NCBI RefSeq assembly: GCF_963678635.1
Contig: NC_087067.1
Span: 57,762,388 to 57,826,387 of the forward strand
Length of the DNA: 64,000 bases
Reading direction: 5' to 3'
DNA from: Symsagittifera roscoffensis
Lineage: Eukaryota; Xenacoelomorpha; Acoela; Convolutidae
Below are positions 24,971-36,440 of the stretch, piece by piece (position 1 is the stretch's first letter; every line of letters starts with the position of its first letter). The notes under the pieces were generated by a model. That model was not told the DNA's origin. It ran no database searches and saw only the letters and a list, made by a program, of their open reading frames with translations. Both the position numbers and the translations under genes were made by a program.

Positions 24971-27900
24971 CTGCTTTTGGTCTTGGCTACTGAATGTTTT
25001 TTCAGTTTTGACATGTTTGAAATACCCAGCGACGCTTTTTTGGAGTGTTAGTGCGTTGTGGCTATGCTGACTGTTCCTGGGAGTACTAAGTTTTTGATTT
25101 TGGTGTTAATTTTTCTGAAATATGTCTTTTTCTGTGTTAATCTTTTATGCGGTTTTTTGTGGTACAAGTTTTTTCATTTTTGAGGACAGTTTGTGGCTAG
25201 TTAAGTCATGTTGATGTGTTCATTATTGTTTCATTCGTCGAAACTACTAGAAAAGCGATAGTTCCAGAAGCGAATTTGCGCTGTTGTGATTTTTTGTTTG
25301 AAAAAAATGTCGTCACATTACTGGCAGTTTTTTTTTCTTTTTGGTCTTGACTACCAGACATTATTTGAGTTTTCAAATTTGAAAGGCAGTGGTGCCTTTT
25401 TGGGTTTAGTGATGCCTTTATAACTTGTTAAGGGTACCTGGGAAGGCTTAATTATTGATTTCACTTTTTTTCCTGGAATCATGTCTTTTTATGTGTCTAT
25501 CAGTGATGCGGTTTTTCTCGTTACAAGTTTTTCCATTTTTGATCACAGTGACTGGTTGACATAGTTTTTTTGATGTGCTAATTTTGTTTATTTATTCAAA
25601 TTTGCTAGTGTTGCGATTGTTGCACTCGCGAATTCGCGCTGGAGTGTTTGTGTCTCAATAAAGTTGTCACAAATTGGTAGTTTCCACTGCTTTTGGTCTT
25701 GGCTACTGAATGTTTCTTCAGTTTTGACATGTTTGAAATACCCAGCGACGCTTTTTCGGAAAGTTAGTGCGTTGTGGCTATGCTGACTGTTCCTGGGAGT
25801 ACTAAGTTTTTGATTTTGGTGTTAATGTTTTTGAAATATGTCTTTTTCTGTGTTCATCTTTTATGCGGTTTTTTGTGGTACAAGTTTTTTCATTTTTGAG
25901 GACAGTTTGTGGCTAGTTAAGACATCTTAATGTGTTCTTTATTGTTTCATTCGTCGAATCTAGTAGGAAAGCGATAGTTCCAGAAGCGAATTTGCGCAGT
26001 TGTGATTTTTTGTTCGAAAAAATGTCGTCACATTACTGGCAGTTTTTCTTTCTTTTTGGTCTTGACTACCAGATATTATTTAAGTTTTCACAAATTTGAA
26101 AGGCAATGGTGCCTTTTTGGGTTTGGTGATGCCTCTATGACTTGTTAAGGGTACCTGGGAAGGCTTAATTATTGATTTTACTTTTTTAAACTGGAATCAT
26201 GTCTTTTTATGTGTCTATCAATGATGCGGTTTTTCTCGTTACAAGTTTTTCCATTTTTGATCACAGTGACTGGTTGACATTGTTTTTTTGATGTGCTCAT
26301 TTTTGTTCATTTATTCAATTCTAATAGTGTTGCGAATGTTGCACTAGCGAATTCGCGCTGGAGTGTTTTTTTCTCAATAAAGTTGTCACAAATTGGTAGT
26401 TTCCACTAGCTTTTGGTCTTGGCTACTGAATGTTTCTTCAGTTTTGACATCTTTGAAATACCCAGCGACGCTTTTTCGGGGGGTTAATGCGTTGTGGACA
26501 TGCTGATGGTTCCTGGGAGAACTAAGTTTTTGATTTTGTTGTTAATGTTTCTGAAAAATGTCTTTTTCTGCGTTCATCTTTTATGCGGTTTTTTGTGGTA
26601 CAAGTTTTTTCATTTTTGAGGACAGTGTGTGGCTAGTTAAGTCATCTTGATGTGTTCATTGTTGTTTCATTCGTCAAATTCACTGGTTAGGCGGTAGTTG
26701 CAGAAGCGAATTTGCGCTGTGGTGATTTTTTGTTCGAAAAAAATGTCGTCACATTACTGGCAGTTTTTCTTTCTTTTTGGTCTTGACTACCAGACATTAT
26801 TTGAGTTTTCACAAATTTGAAAGGCAGTGGTGCCTTTTTGGGTTTGGTAATGCCTTTATAACTTGTTGAGGGTACCTGGGGAGGCTTAATTACTGATTTC
26901 ACTTTTTTTTACTGGAATCATGTAATTTTTTGTGTCTATCAGTGATGCGGTTTTTCTCGTTACAAGTTTTTCCATTTTTGATCACAGTGACTGGTTGACA
27001 TTGTTTTTTTGATGTGCTCATTTTTGTTCATTTATTCAATTCTAATAGTGTTGCGAATGTTGCACTAGCGAATTCGCGCTGGAGTGTTTTTTTCTCAATA
27101 AAGTTGTCACAAATTGGTAGTTTCCACTAGCTTTTGGTCTTGGCTACTGAATGTTTCTTCAGTTTTGACATCTTTGAAATACCCAGCGACGCTTTTTCGG
27201 GGGGTTAATGCGTTGTGGACATGCTGATGGTTCCTGGGAGAACTAAGTTTTTGATTTTGTTGTTAATGTTTCTGAAAAATGTCTTTTTCTGCGTTCATCT
27301 TTTATGCGGTTTTTTGTGGTACAAGTTTTTTCATTTTTGAGGACAGTGTGTGGCTAGTTAAGTCATCTTGATGTGTTCATTGTTGTTTCATTCGTCAAAT
27401 TCACTGGTTAGGCGGTAGTTGCAGAAGCGAATTTGCGCTGTGGTGATTTTTTGTTCGAAAAAAATGTCGTCACATTACTGGCAGTTTTTCTTTCTTTTTG
27501 GTCTTGACTACCAGACATTATTTGAGTTTTCACAAATTTGAAAGGCAGTGGTGCCTTTTTGGGTTTGGTAATGCCTTTATAACTTGTTGAGGGTACCTGG
27601 GGAGGCTTAATTACTGATTTCACTTTTTTTTACTGGAATCATGTAATTTTTTGTGTCTATCAGTGATGCGGTTTTTCTCGTTACAAGTTTTTCCATTTTT
27701 GATCACAGTGACTGGTTGACATAGTTTTTTTGATGTGCTCAATTTTGTTCATTTATTCAATTCTACTAGTGTTGCGATTGTTGCACTAGCGAATTCGCGC
27801 TGGAGTGTTTTTTTCTCAATAAAATTGTCACGAATTGGTAGTTTCCACTTGCTTTTGGTCTTGGCTACTGAATGTTTCTTCAGTTTTGACATCTTTGAAA

Positions 27901-29280
27901 AACCCAGCGACGCTTTTTCGGGGTGTTAATGCGTTGTGGACATGCTGGTGGTTCCTTGGAGTATTAAGTTTTTATTTTTGCTATTTATTTTGCTGAAATA
28001 TGTCTTTTTTTGTGTTCATCTTTGATGCGATTTTTTGTGGTACAAATTTTTTTCATTTTTGAGGACAGTGTGTGGCTAGTTAAGTCATCTTGATGTGTTC
28101 ATTGTTGTTTCATTCGTCAAATTTACTAGTTAGGCGATAGTTGCAGAAGCGAATTTGCGCTGTGGTGATTTTTTGTTCGAAAAAAATTGTCGTCATAGTA
28201 CTGGCAGTTTTTCCTTCTTTTTGGTATTGACCACCAGACATTATTTGAGTTTTCACAAATTTGAAAGGCTGTGGCGCCTTTTTGGGTTTGGTGATGCCTT
28301 TACAACTTGTTAAGCGTACCTGGGAAGGCTTAATTATTGATTTCATTTTTTTCCCTGGAATCATGTCTTTTTATGTGTCTATCAGTGATGCGGTTTTTCT
28401 CGTTACAAGTTTTTCCATTTTTGATCACAGTGACTGGTTGACATAGTTTTTTTGATGTGCTCATTTTTGTTCATTGATTCAAATCTACTAGTGTTGCGAT
28501 TGTTGCACTCGCGAATTCGCGCTGGAGTGTTTTTGTCTCAATTAAGTTGTCACAAATTGGTAGTTTCCACTTGCTTTTGGTCTTGGCTACTGAATGTTTC
28601 TTCAGTTTTGACATCTTTGAAATACCCAGCGACGCTTTTTCGAGTTGTTAATGCGTTGTGGTCATGCTGACGGTTCCTGGGAGTACTAGGTTTTTGATTT
28701 TGGTGTTAATTTTTCTGAAATATTTCTTTTTATGTGTTCATCTTTTATGCGGTCTTTTGTGGTACAAGTTTTTTCATTTTTGAGGACAGTGTGTGGCTAG
28801 TTAAGTCATCTTGATGTGTTCATTATTGTTTCATTCGTCGAATCTACTAGGAAAGCGATAGTTGCAGAAGCGAATTTGCGCTGTGGTGATTTATTTGTTC
28901 GAAAAAAATGTCACATTACTGGCAGTTTTTCTTTCTTTTTGGTCTTGACTACCAGACATTATTTGAGGTTTCACAAATTTGAAAGGCAGTGGTGCTTTTT
29001 TGGGTTTGGTGATGCCTTTATCATCTGTTAAGGGTACCTGGGAAGGCCTAATTATTGATTTCACTTTTTTTACTGGAATCATGTCTTTTTATGTGTCTAT
29101 CAGTGATGCGGTTTTTCTCGTTACAAGTTTTTCCATTTTTGATCACAGTGACTGGTTGACATAGTTTTTTTTGATGTGCTCATTTTTGATCATTTATTCA
29201 ATTCTACTAGTGTTGCGATTGTTGCACTAGCGAATTTGCGCCGGAGTGTTTTTTTCTCAATAAAGTTGTCACAAATTGGT
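24970..29280 (+). repeat. Five-dimer tandem duplication, copy 2, with one extra dimer
   Basis: Second copy of 21360-24970, 720 bp longer. The joint lies near 24970: copy 1 reads GTAGTTTCCAC then TGCTTTTGG (the start of the repeated block), while the matching point at about 29287 continues into TTGCTTTCGG. The additional dimer is 26290-27010 against 27011-27731, two nearly identical neighbours that each match 22694-23414. Confidence 0.88.
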
Positions 29281-30839
29281 AGTTTCCACTTGCTTTCGGT
29301 CTTGGCTACTGAATGTTTCTTCAGTTTTGACATCTTTAATATACCCAGCGACGCTTTTTTGGGGTGTTAATGCGTTGTGGCCATGCTGATGGTTCCTGGG
29401 AGTACTAAGATTTTGATTTTGGTGTTAATGTTTCTGAAATATGTCTTTTTTTGTGTTCATCTTTTATGCGGTTTTTTGTGGTACAAGTTTTTTCATTTTT
29501 GAGGACAGTGTGTGGCTAGTTAAGTGATCTTGATGTGTTCATTATTGTTTCATTCGTCAAATCTACTAGGAAAGCGATAGTTGCAGAAGCGAATTTGCGC
29601 TCTGGTGATTTTTTGTTCGAAAAAAATGTCGTCACATTACTGGCAGTTTTTCTTTCTTTTTGGTCTTGACTACCAGACATTATTTGAGTTTTCACAAATT
29701 TGAAAGGCTGTGGTGCCTTTTTGGGTGTGGTAATGCCTTTATAACTTGTTAAGGGTTCCTGGGAAGTATTAATTATTGATTTCACTTTTTTTTACTGGAA
29801 TCATGTCTTTTTATGTGTCTATCAGTGATGCGGTTTTTCTCGTTACAAGTTTTTCCATTTTTGATCACAGTGACTGGTTGACATAGTTTTTTTGATATGC
29901 TCTTTTTTGTTCATTTATTCAATTCTACTAATGTTGCGATTGTTGCACTAGCGAATTTGCGCTGGAGTGTTTTTGTCTCAATAAAGTTGTCACAAATTGG
30001 TAGTTTCCACTTGCTTTTGGTCTTGGCTACTGATTGTCTCTTCAGTTTTGACATCTTTGAAATACCCAGCGACGCTTTTTTGGGAAATTAATGCGTTTTG
30101 GACATGCTGGCGGTTCCTGGGAGTACTAAGTTTTTATTTTAGCTATTTATGTTTCTGAAATATGTCTTTTTTTGTGTTCATCTTTGATGCGATTTTTTGT
30201 GGTACATTTTTTTTTCATTTTTGAGGACAGTGTGAGGCTAGTTAAGTCATCTTGATGTGTTGATTGTTGTTTCATTCGTCAAATCTACTAGGAAAGCGAT
30301 AGTTGCAGAAGCGAATTTGCGCTCTGGTGATTTTTTGTTCGAAAAAAATGTCGTCACATTACTGGCAGTTTTTCTTTCTTTTTGGTCTTGACTACCAGAC
30401 ATTATTTGAGTTTTCACAAATTTGAAAGGCTGTGGTGCCTTTTTGGGTGTGGTAATGCCTTTATAACTTGTTAAGCGTACCTGGGAAGGCTTAATTATTG
30501 ATTTCACTTTTTTTCCTGGAATCATGTCTTTTTATGTGTCTATCAGTGATGCGGTTTTTCTCGTTACAAGTTTTTCCATTTTTGATCACAGTGACTGGTT
30601 GACATAGTTTTTTTTTATGTGCTCATTTTTGTTCATTGATTCAAATCTACTAGTGTTGCGATTGTTGCACTCGCGAATTCGCGCTGGAGTGTTTTTGATT
30701 CAATAAAGTTGTCACAAATTGGTAGTTTCCACTTGCTTTTGGTCTTGGCTACTGATTGTTTCTTCAGTTTTGACAACTTTGAAAAACCCAGCGACGCTTT
30801 TTCGGGGTGTTAATGCGTTGTGGCCATGCTGACGGTTCC

Positions 30840-33800
30840 TGGGAGTACTAAGTTTTTGAATTTGGTGTTAAATTTTCTGAAATATGTCTTTTTCTGTGTT
30901 CATCTTTTATGCGGTCTTTTTTGGTACAAGTTTTTTCATTTTTGAGGACAGTGTGTGGCTAGTTAAGTCATCTTGATGTGTTCATTATTGTTTCATTCGT
31001 CGAAACTACTAGGAAAGCGATAGTTGCAGAAGCGAATTTGCGCTGTGGTGATTTTTTGTTCGAAAAAAATGTCACATTACTGGCAGTTTTTCTTTCTTTT
31101 TGGTCTTGACTACCAGACATTATTTGAGTTTTCACAAATTTGAAAGACAGTCGTGCCTTTTTGGGTTTAGCGATGCCTTTATAACTTTTTAAGGGTACCT
31201 GGGAAGGCTTAATTATTGATTTCACTTTTTTTCTTACTGGAATCATGTCTTTTTATGTGTCTATCAGTGATGCGGTTTTTCTCGTTACAAGTTTTTCCAT
31301 TTTTGATCACAGTGACTGGTTGACATAGTTTTATTGATGTGCTCATTTTTGTTCATTTATTCAATTCTACTAGTGTTGCGGTTGTTGCACTAGCGAATTC
31401 GCGCTGGAGTGTTTTTTTCTCAATAAAGTTGTCACGAATTGGTAGTTTCCACTTGCTTTTGGTCTTGGCTACAGAATGTATCTTCAGTTTTGACATCTTT
31501 GAAATACCCAGCGACGCTTTTTCGGGTTGTCAATGCGTTGTGGCCATGCTGACGGTTCCTGGGAGTACTAAGTTTTTGAATTTGGTGTTAAATTTTCTGA
31601 AATATGTCTTTTTCTGTGTTCATCTTTTATGCGGTCTTTTTTGGTACAAGTTTTTTCATTTTTGAGGACAGTGTGTGGCTAGTTAAGTCATCTTGATGTG
31701 TTCATTATTGTTTCATTTGTCAAATCTACTAGGAAAGCGATAGTTGCAGAAGCGAATTTGCGCTGTGGTGATTTTTTGTTCGAAAAAAAGGTCACATTAC
31801 TGGCAGTTTTTCTTACTTTTTGGTCTTGACTACCAGACATTATTTGAGTTTTCACAAATTTGAAAGGCAGTTTTGCCTTTTTGGGTTTGGTGATGCCTTT
31901 ATAACTTGTTAAGGGTACCTGGGAAGGCCTAATTATTGATTTCACTTTTTTTCTTACTGGAATCATGTCTTTTTATGTGTCTATCAGTGATGCGGTTTTT
32001 CTCGTTACAAGTTTTTCCATTTTTGATCACAGTGACTGGTTGACATAGTTTTATTGATGTGCTCATTTTTGTTCATTTATTCAATTCTACTAGTGTTGCG
32101 ATTGTTGCACTAGCGAGTTCGCGCTGGAGTGTTTTTTTCTCAATAAAGTTGTCACGAATTGGTAGTTTCCACTTGCTTTTGGTCTTGGCTACTGAATGTA
32201 TCTTCAGTTTTGACATCTTTGAAATACCCAGCGACGCTTTTTCGGGTTGTCAATGCGTTGTGGCCATGCTGACGGTTCCTGGGAGTACTAAGTTTTTGAA
32301 TTTGGTGTTAAATTTTCTGAAATATGTCTTTTTCTGTGTTCATCTTTTATGCGGTCTTTTTTGGTACAAGTTTTTTCATTTTTGAGGACAGTGTGTGGCT
32401 AGTTAAGTCATCTTGATGTGTTCATTATTGTTTCATTTGTCAAATCTACTAGAAAAGCGATAGTTGCAGAAGCGAATTTGCGCTGTGGTGATTTTTTGTT
32501 CGAAAAAAAGGTCACATTACTGGCAGTTTTTCTTTCTTTTTGGTCTTGACTACCAGACATTATTTGAGTTTTCACAAATTTGAAAGGCAGTTGTGCCTTT
32601 TTGGGTTTGGCGATGCCTTTATAACTTGTTAAGGGTACCTGGGAAGGCCTAATTATTGATTTCACTTTTTTTCTTACTGGAATCATGTCTTTTTATGTGT
32701 CTATCAGTGATGCGGTTTTTCTCGTTACAAGTTTTTCCATTTTTGATCACAGTGACTGGTTGACATAGTTTTATTGATGTGCTCATTTTTGTTCATTTAT
32801 TCAATTCTACTAGTGTTGCGATTGTTGCACTAGCGACTTCGCGCTGGATTGTTTTTTTCTCAATAAAATTGTCACGAATTGGTAGTTTCCACTTGCTTTT
32901 GGTCTTGGCTACTGAATGTTTCTTCAGTTTTGACATCTTTGAAATACCCAGCGACGCTTTTTCGGGGTGTTAATTTGTTGTGGACATGCTGGCGGTTCCT
33001 GGGAGTACTAAGTTTTTAATTTTGCTATTTATGTTTCTGAAATATGTCTTTTTTTGTGTTCATCTTTGATGCGATTTTTTGTGGTACAAGTTTTTTTCAT
33101 TTTTGAGGACAGTGTGTGGCTAGTTAAGTCATCTTGATGTGTTCATTATTGTTTCATTCGTCGAATCTACTAGGAAAACGATAGTTGCAGAAGCGAATTT
33201 GCGCTGTGGTGATTTTTTGTTAGAAAAAAATGTCACATTACTGGCAGTTTTTCTTTCTTTTTGGTCTTGACTACCAGACATTATTTGAGTTTTCACAAAT
33301 TTGAAAGACAGTCGTGCTTTTTGGGTTTAGCGATGCCTTTATAACTTGTTAAGGGTACCTGGGAAGGCTTAATTATTGATTTCACTTTTTTTCTTACTGG
33401 AATCATGTCTTTTTATGTGTCTATCAGTGATGCGGTTTTTCTCGTTACAAGTTTTTCCATTTTTGATCACAGTGACTGGTTGACATAGTTTTTTTGATGT
33501 GCTCATTTTTGTTCATTTATTCAATTCTACTAGTTTTGCGATTGTTGCACTAGCGAATTCGCGCTGGAGTGTTTTTTTCTCAATAAAGTTGTCACGAATT
33601 GGTAGTTTCCACTTGCTTTTGGTCTTGGCTACTGAATGTATCTTCAGTTTTGACATCTTTGAAATACCCAGCGACGCTTTTTCGGGTTGTCAATGCGTTG
33701 TGGCCATGCTGACGGTTCCTGGGAGTACTAAGTTTTTGAATTTGGTGTTAAATTTTCTGAAATATGTCTTTTTCTGTGTTCCTCTTTTATGCGGTCTTTT

Positions 33801-34440
33801 TTGGTACAAGTTTTTTCATTTTTGAGGACAGTGTGTGGCTAGTTAAGTCATCTTGATGTGTTCATTATTGTTTCATTTGTCAAATCTACTAGGAAAGCGA
33901 TAGTTGCAGAAGCGAATTTGCGCTGTGGTGATTTTTTGTTCGAAAAAAAGGTCACATTACTGGCAGTTTTTCTTTCTTTTTGGTCTTGACTACCAGACAT
34001 TATTTGAGTTTTCACAAATTTGAAAGGCAGTTGTGCCTTTTTGGGTTTGGTGATGCCTTTATAACTTGTTAAGGGTACCTGGGAAGGCCTAATTATTGAT
34101 TTCACTTTTTTTCTTACTGGAATCATGTCTTTTTATGTGTCTATCAGTGATGCGGTTTTTCTCGTTACAAGTTTTTCCATTTTTGATCACAGTGACTGGT
34201 TGACATAGTTTTATTGATGTGCTCATTTTTGTTCATTTATTCAATTCTACTAGTGTTGCGATTGTTGCACTAGCGAATTCGCGCTGGAGTGTTTTTTTCT
34301 CAATAAAATTGTCACGAATTGGTAGTTTCCACTTGCTTTTGGTCTTGGCTACTGAATGTTTCTTCAGTTTTGACATCTTTGAAAAACCCAGCGACGCTTT
34401 TTCGGGGTGTTAATGCGTTGTGGACATGCTGGCGGTTCCT
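30840..34440 (+). repeat. Recently homogenised A dimers, exactly 720 bp
   Basis: Unit starts at 30616, 31336, 32056, 32776, 33496 and 34216 are spaced exactly 720 bp. They share CACTTTTTTTCTTACTGG in A2, GTCACGAATTGG in A1 and loss of TCG in the A2 tract (GAAAAAAAGGTCAC). Two A1 tails alternate: TTTTTGAATTTGGTG (near 30855, 31575, 32295 and 33735) and TTTTTAATTTTGC (near 33015 and 34455), so the last four units form a 1440-bp two-dimer period. Confidence 0.9.
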
Positions 34441-36405
34441 GGGAGTACTAAGTTTTTAATTTTGCTATTTATGTTTCTGAAATATGTCTTCTTTTTTTGT
34501 GTTCATCTTTGATGCGATTTTTTGTGGTACAAGTTTTTTTCATTTTTGAGGACAGTGTGTGGCTAGTTAAGTCATCTTGATGTGTTCATTGTTGTTTCAT
34601 TCGTCAAATTTACTAGTTAGGCGATAGTTGCAGAAGCGAATTTGCGCTGTGGTGATTTTTTGTTCGAAAAAAGTTGTCGTCATAGTACTGGCAGTTTTTC
34701 TTTCTTTTTGGTCTTAACTACCAGACATTATTTGAGTTTTCACAAATTTGAAAGACAGTGGTGCCTTTTTGGGTTTGATGATGCCTTTATAACTTGTTAA
34801 GGGTACCTGAGAAGGCCTAATTAGTGATTTCACTTTTTTTCTACTGGAATCATGTCTTTTTATGTGTCTATCAGTGATGCGGTTTTTCTCGTTACAAGTT
34901 TTTCCATTTTTGATCACAGTGACTGGTTGACATAGTTTTTTTGATGTGCTCATTTTTGTTCATTTATTCATTTATACTAGTGTTGCGATTGTTGCACTAG
35001 CGAATTCGCGCTGGGGTGTTTTTTTCTCAATAAAGTTGTCACAAATTGGTAGTTTCCACTTGCTTTTGGTCTTGGCTACTGAATGTTTCTTCAATTTTGA
35101 CATCTTTGAAATACTCAGCGACGCTTTTTCGGGTTGTTAATGCGTTGTGGCCATGCTGACGGTTCCTGGGAGTACTAATTTTTTGATTTTGGTTTTAATT
35201 TCCCTGAAATATTTCTTTTTCTGTGTTCATCTTTTATGCGGTCTTTTGTGGTACAAGTTTTTTCATTTTTGAGGACAGTGTGTGGCTAGTTAAGTCATCT
35301 TGATGTGTTCATTATTGATTCATTCGTCGAATCTACTAGATAAGCGATAGTTGGAGAAGCGAATTTGCGCTGTGGTGATTTTTTGTTCGAAAAAAATGTC
35401 ACATTACTGGCAGTTTTTCTTTCTTTTTGGTCTTGACTACCAGACATTATTTGAGTTTTCACAAATTTGAAAGGCAGTGGTGCCTTTTTGGGTTTGGCGA
35501 TGCCTTTACAACTTTTTAAGCGTACCTGGGAAGGCTTAATTATTGATGTCATTTTTTTTCCTGGAATCATGTCTTTTTATGTGTCTATCAGTGATGCGGT
35601 TTTTCTCATTACAAGTTTTTCCATTTTTGATCACAGTGACTGGTTGACATAGTTTTTTTGATGTGCTCATTTTTGCTCATTGATTCAAATCTACTAGTGT
35701 TGCGATTGTTGCACTCGCGAATTCGCGCTGGAGTGTTTTTGTCTCAATTAAGTTGTCACAAATTGGTAGTTTCCACTTGCTTTTGGTCTTGGCTACTGAA
35801 TGTTTTTTCAGTTTTGACATCTTTAAAATACCCAGCGACGCTTTTCGGGTTGTTAATGCGTTGTGGCCATGCTGACAGTTCCTGGGAGTACTAAGTTTTT
35901 GATTTTGGTGTTAATATTTCTGAAATATTTCTTTTTCTGTGTTCATCTTTTATGCGGTCTTTTGTGGTACAAGTTTTTTCATTTTTGAGGACAGTGTGTG
36001 GCTAGTTAAGTCATCTTGATGTGTTCATTATTGTTTCATTCGTCAAATCTACTAGGTAAGCGATAGTTGCAGAAGCGAATTTGCGCTGTGGTGATTTTTT
36101 GTTCGAAAAAAATGTCACATTTCTGGCAGTTTTTCTTTCTTTTTGGTCTTGACTACCAGAGATTATTTGAGTTTTCACAAAATTGAAAGGCAGTGGTGCC
36201 TTTTTGGATTTGGTGATGCCTTTACAACTTGTTAAGCGTACCTGGGAAGGCTTAATTATTGATTTCATTTTTTTTCTGGAATCATGTCTTATTATGTGTC
36301 TATCAGTGATGCGGTTTTTCTCGTTCCAAGTTTTTCCATTTTTGATCACAGTGACTGGTTGACATAATTTTTTTGATGTGCTCATTTTTGTTCATTGATT
36401 CAAAT

Positions 36406-36440
36406 CTACTATTGGGGTTGCGATTGTTGCATATCCTCCA
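36406..36440 (+). other. Junction from satellite A to satellite B
   Basis: A1 reads normally to TCTACTA, then a slightly altered TTGGGGTTGCGATTGTTGCA, and passes at 36431/36432 into TATCCTCCAAGACAC of satellite B. The cut is at about base 57 of A1, just before the EcoRI palindrome. A single A is shared by both partners. No target-site duplication or transposon end is visible. Confidence 0.9.

Larger units (their letters stand above)
1..36431 (+). repeat. Satellite A array, left block (about 722-bp dimeric repeat)
   Basis: Head-to-tail tandem array in a single orientation. Taking the motif GATGTGCTCA as the first base of A1, units start near 284, 1008, 1729, 2452, 3174, 3896, 4619, 5343, 6063, 6786, 7509, 8229, 8950, 9673, 10396, 11118, 11841, 12563, 13287, 14008, 14726, 15445, 16167, 16887, 17665, 18387, 19103, 19821, 20541, 21259, 21976, 22694, 23415, 24137, 24855, 25572, 26290, 27011, 27732, 28454, 29173, 29894, 30616, 31336, 32056, 32776, 33496, 34216, 34943, 35660 and 36375. 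Spacing is 711-726 except 778 at 16887. The plus strand is strongly T-rich. No transposon, RNA gene or unique spacer interrupts it. I recognise no named satellite family. The role (centromeric, pericentromeric or other heterochromatin) is not shown by the sequence. Confidence 0.98.
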
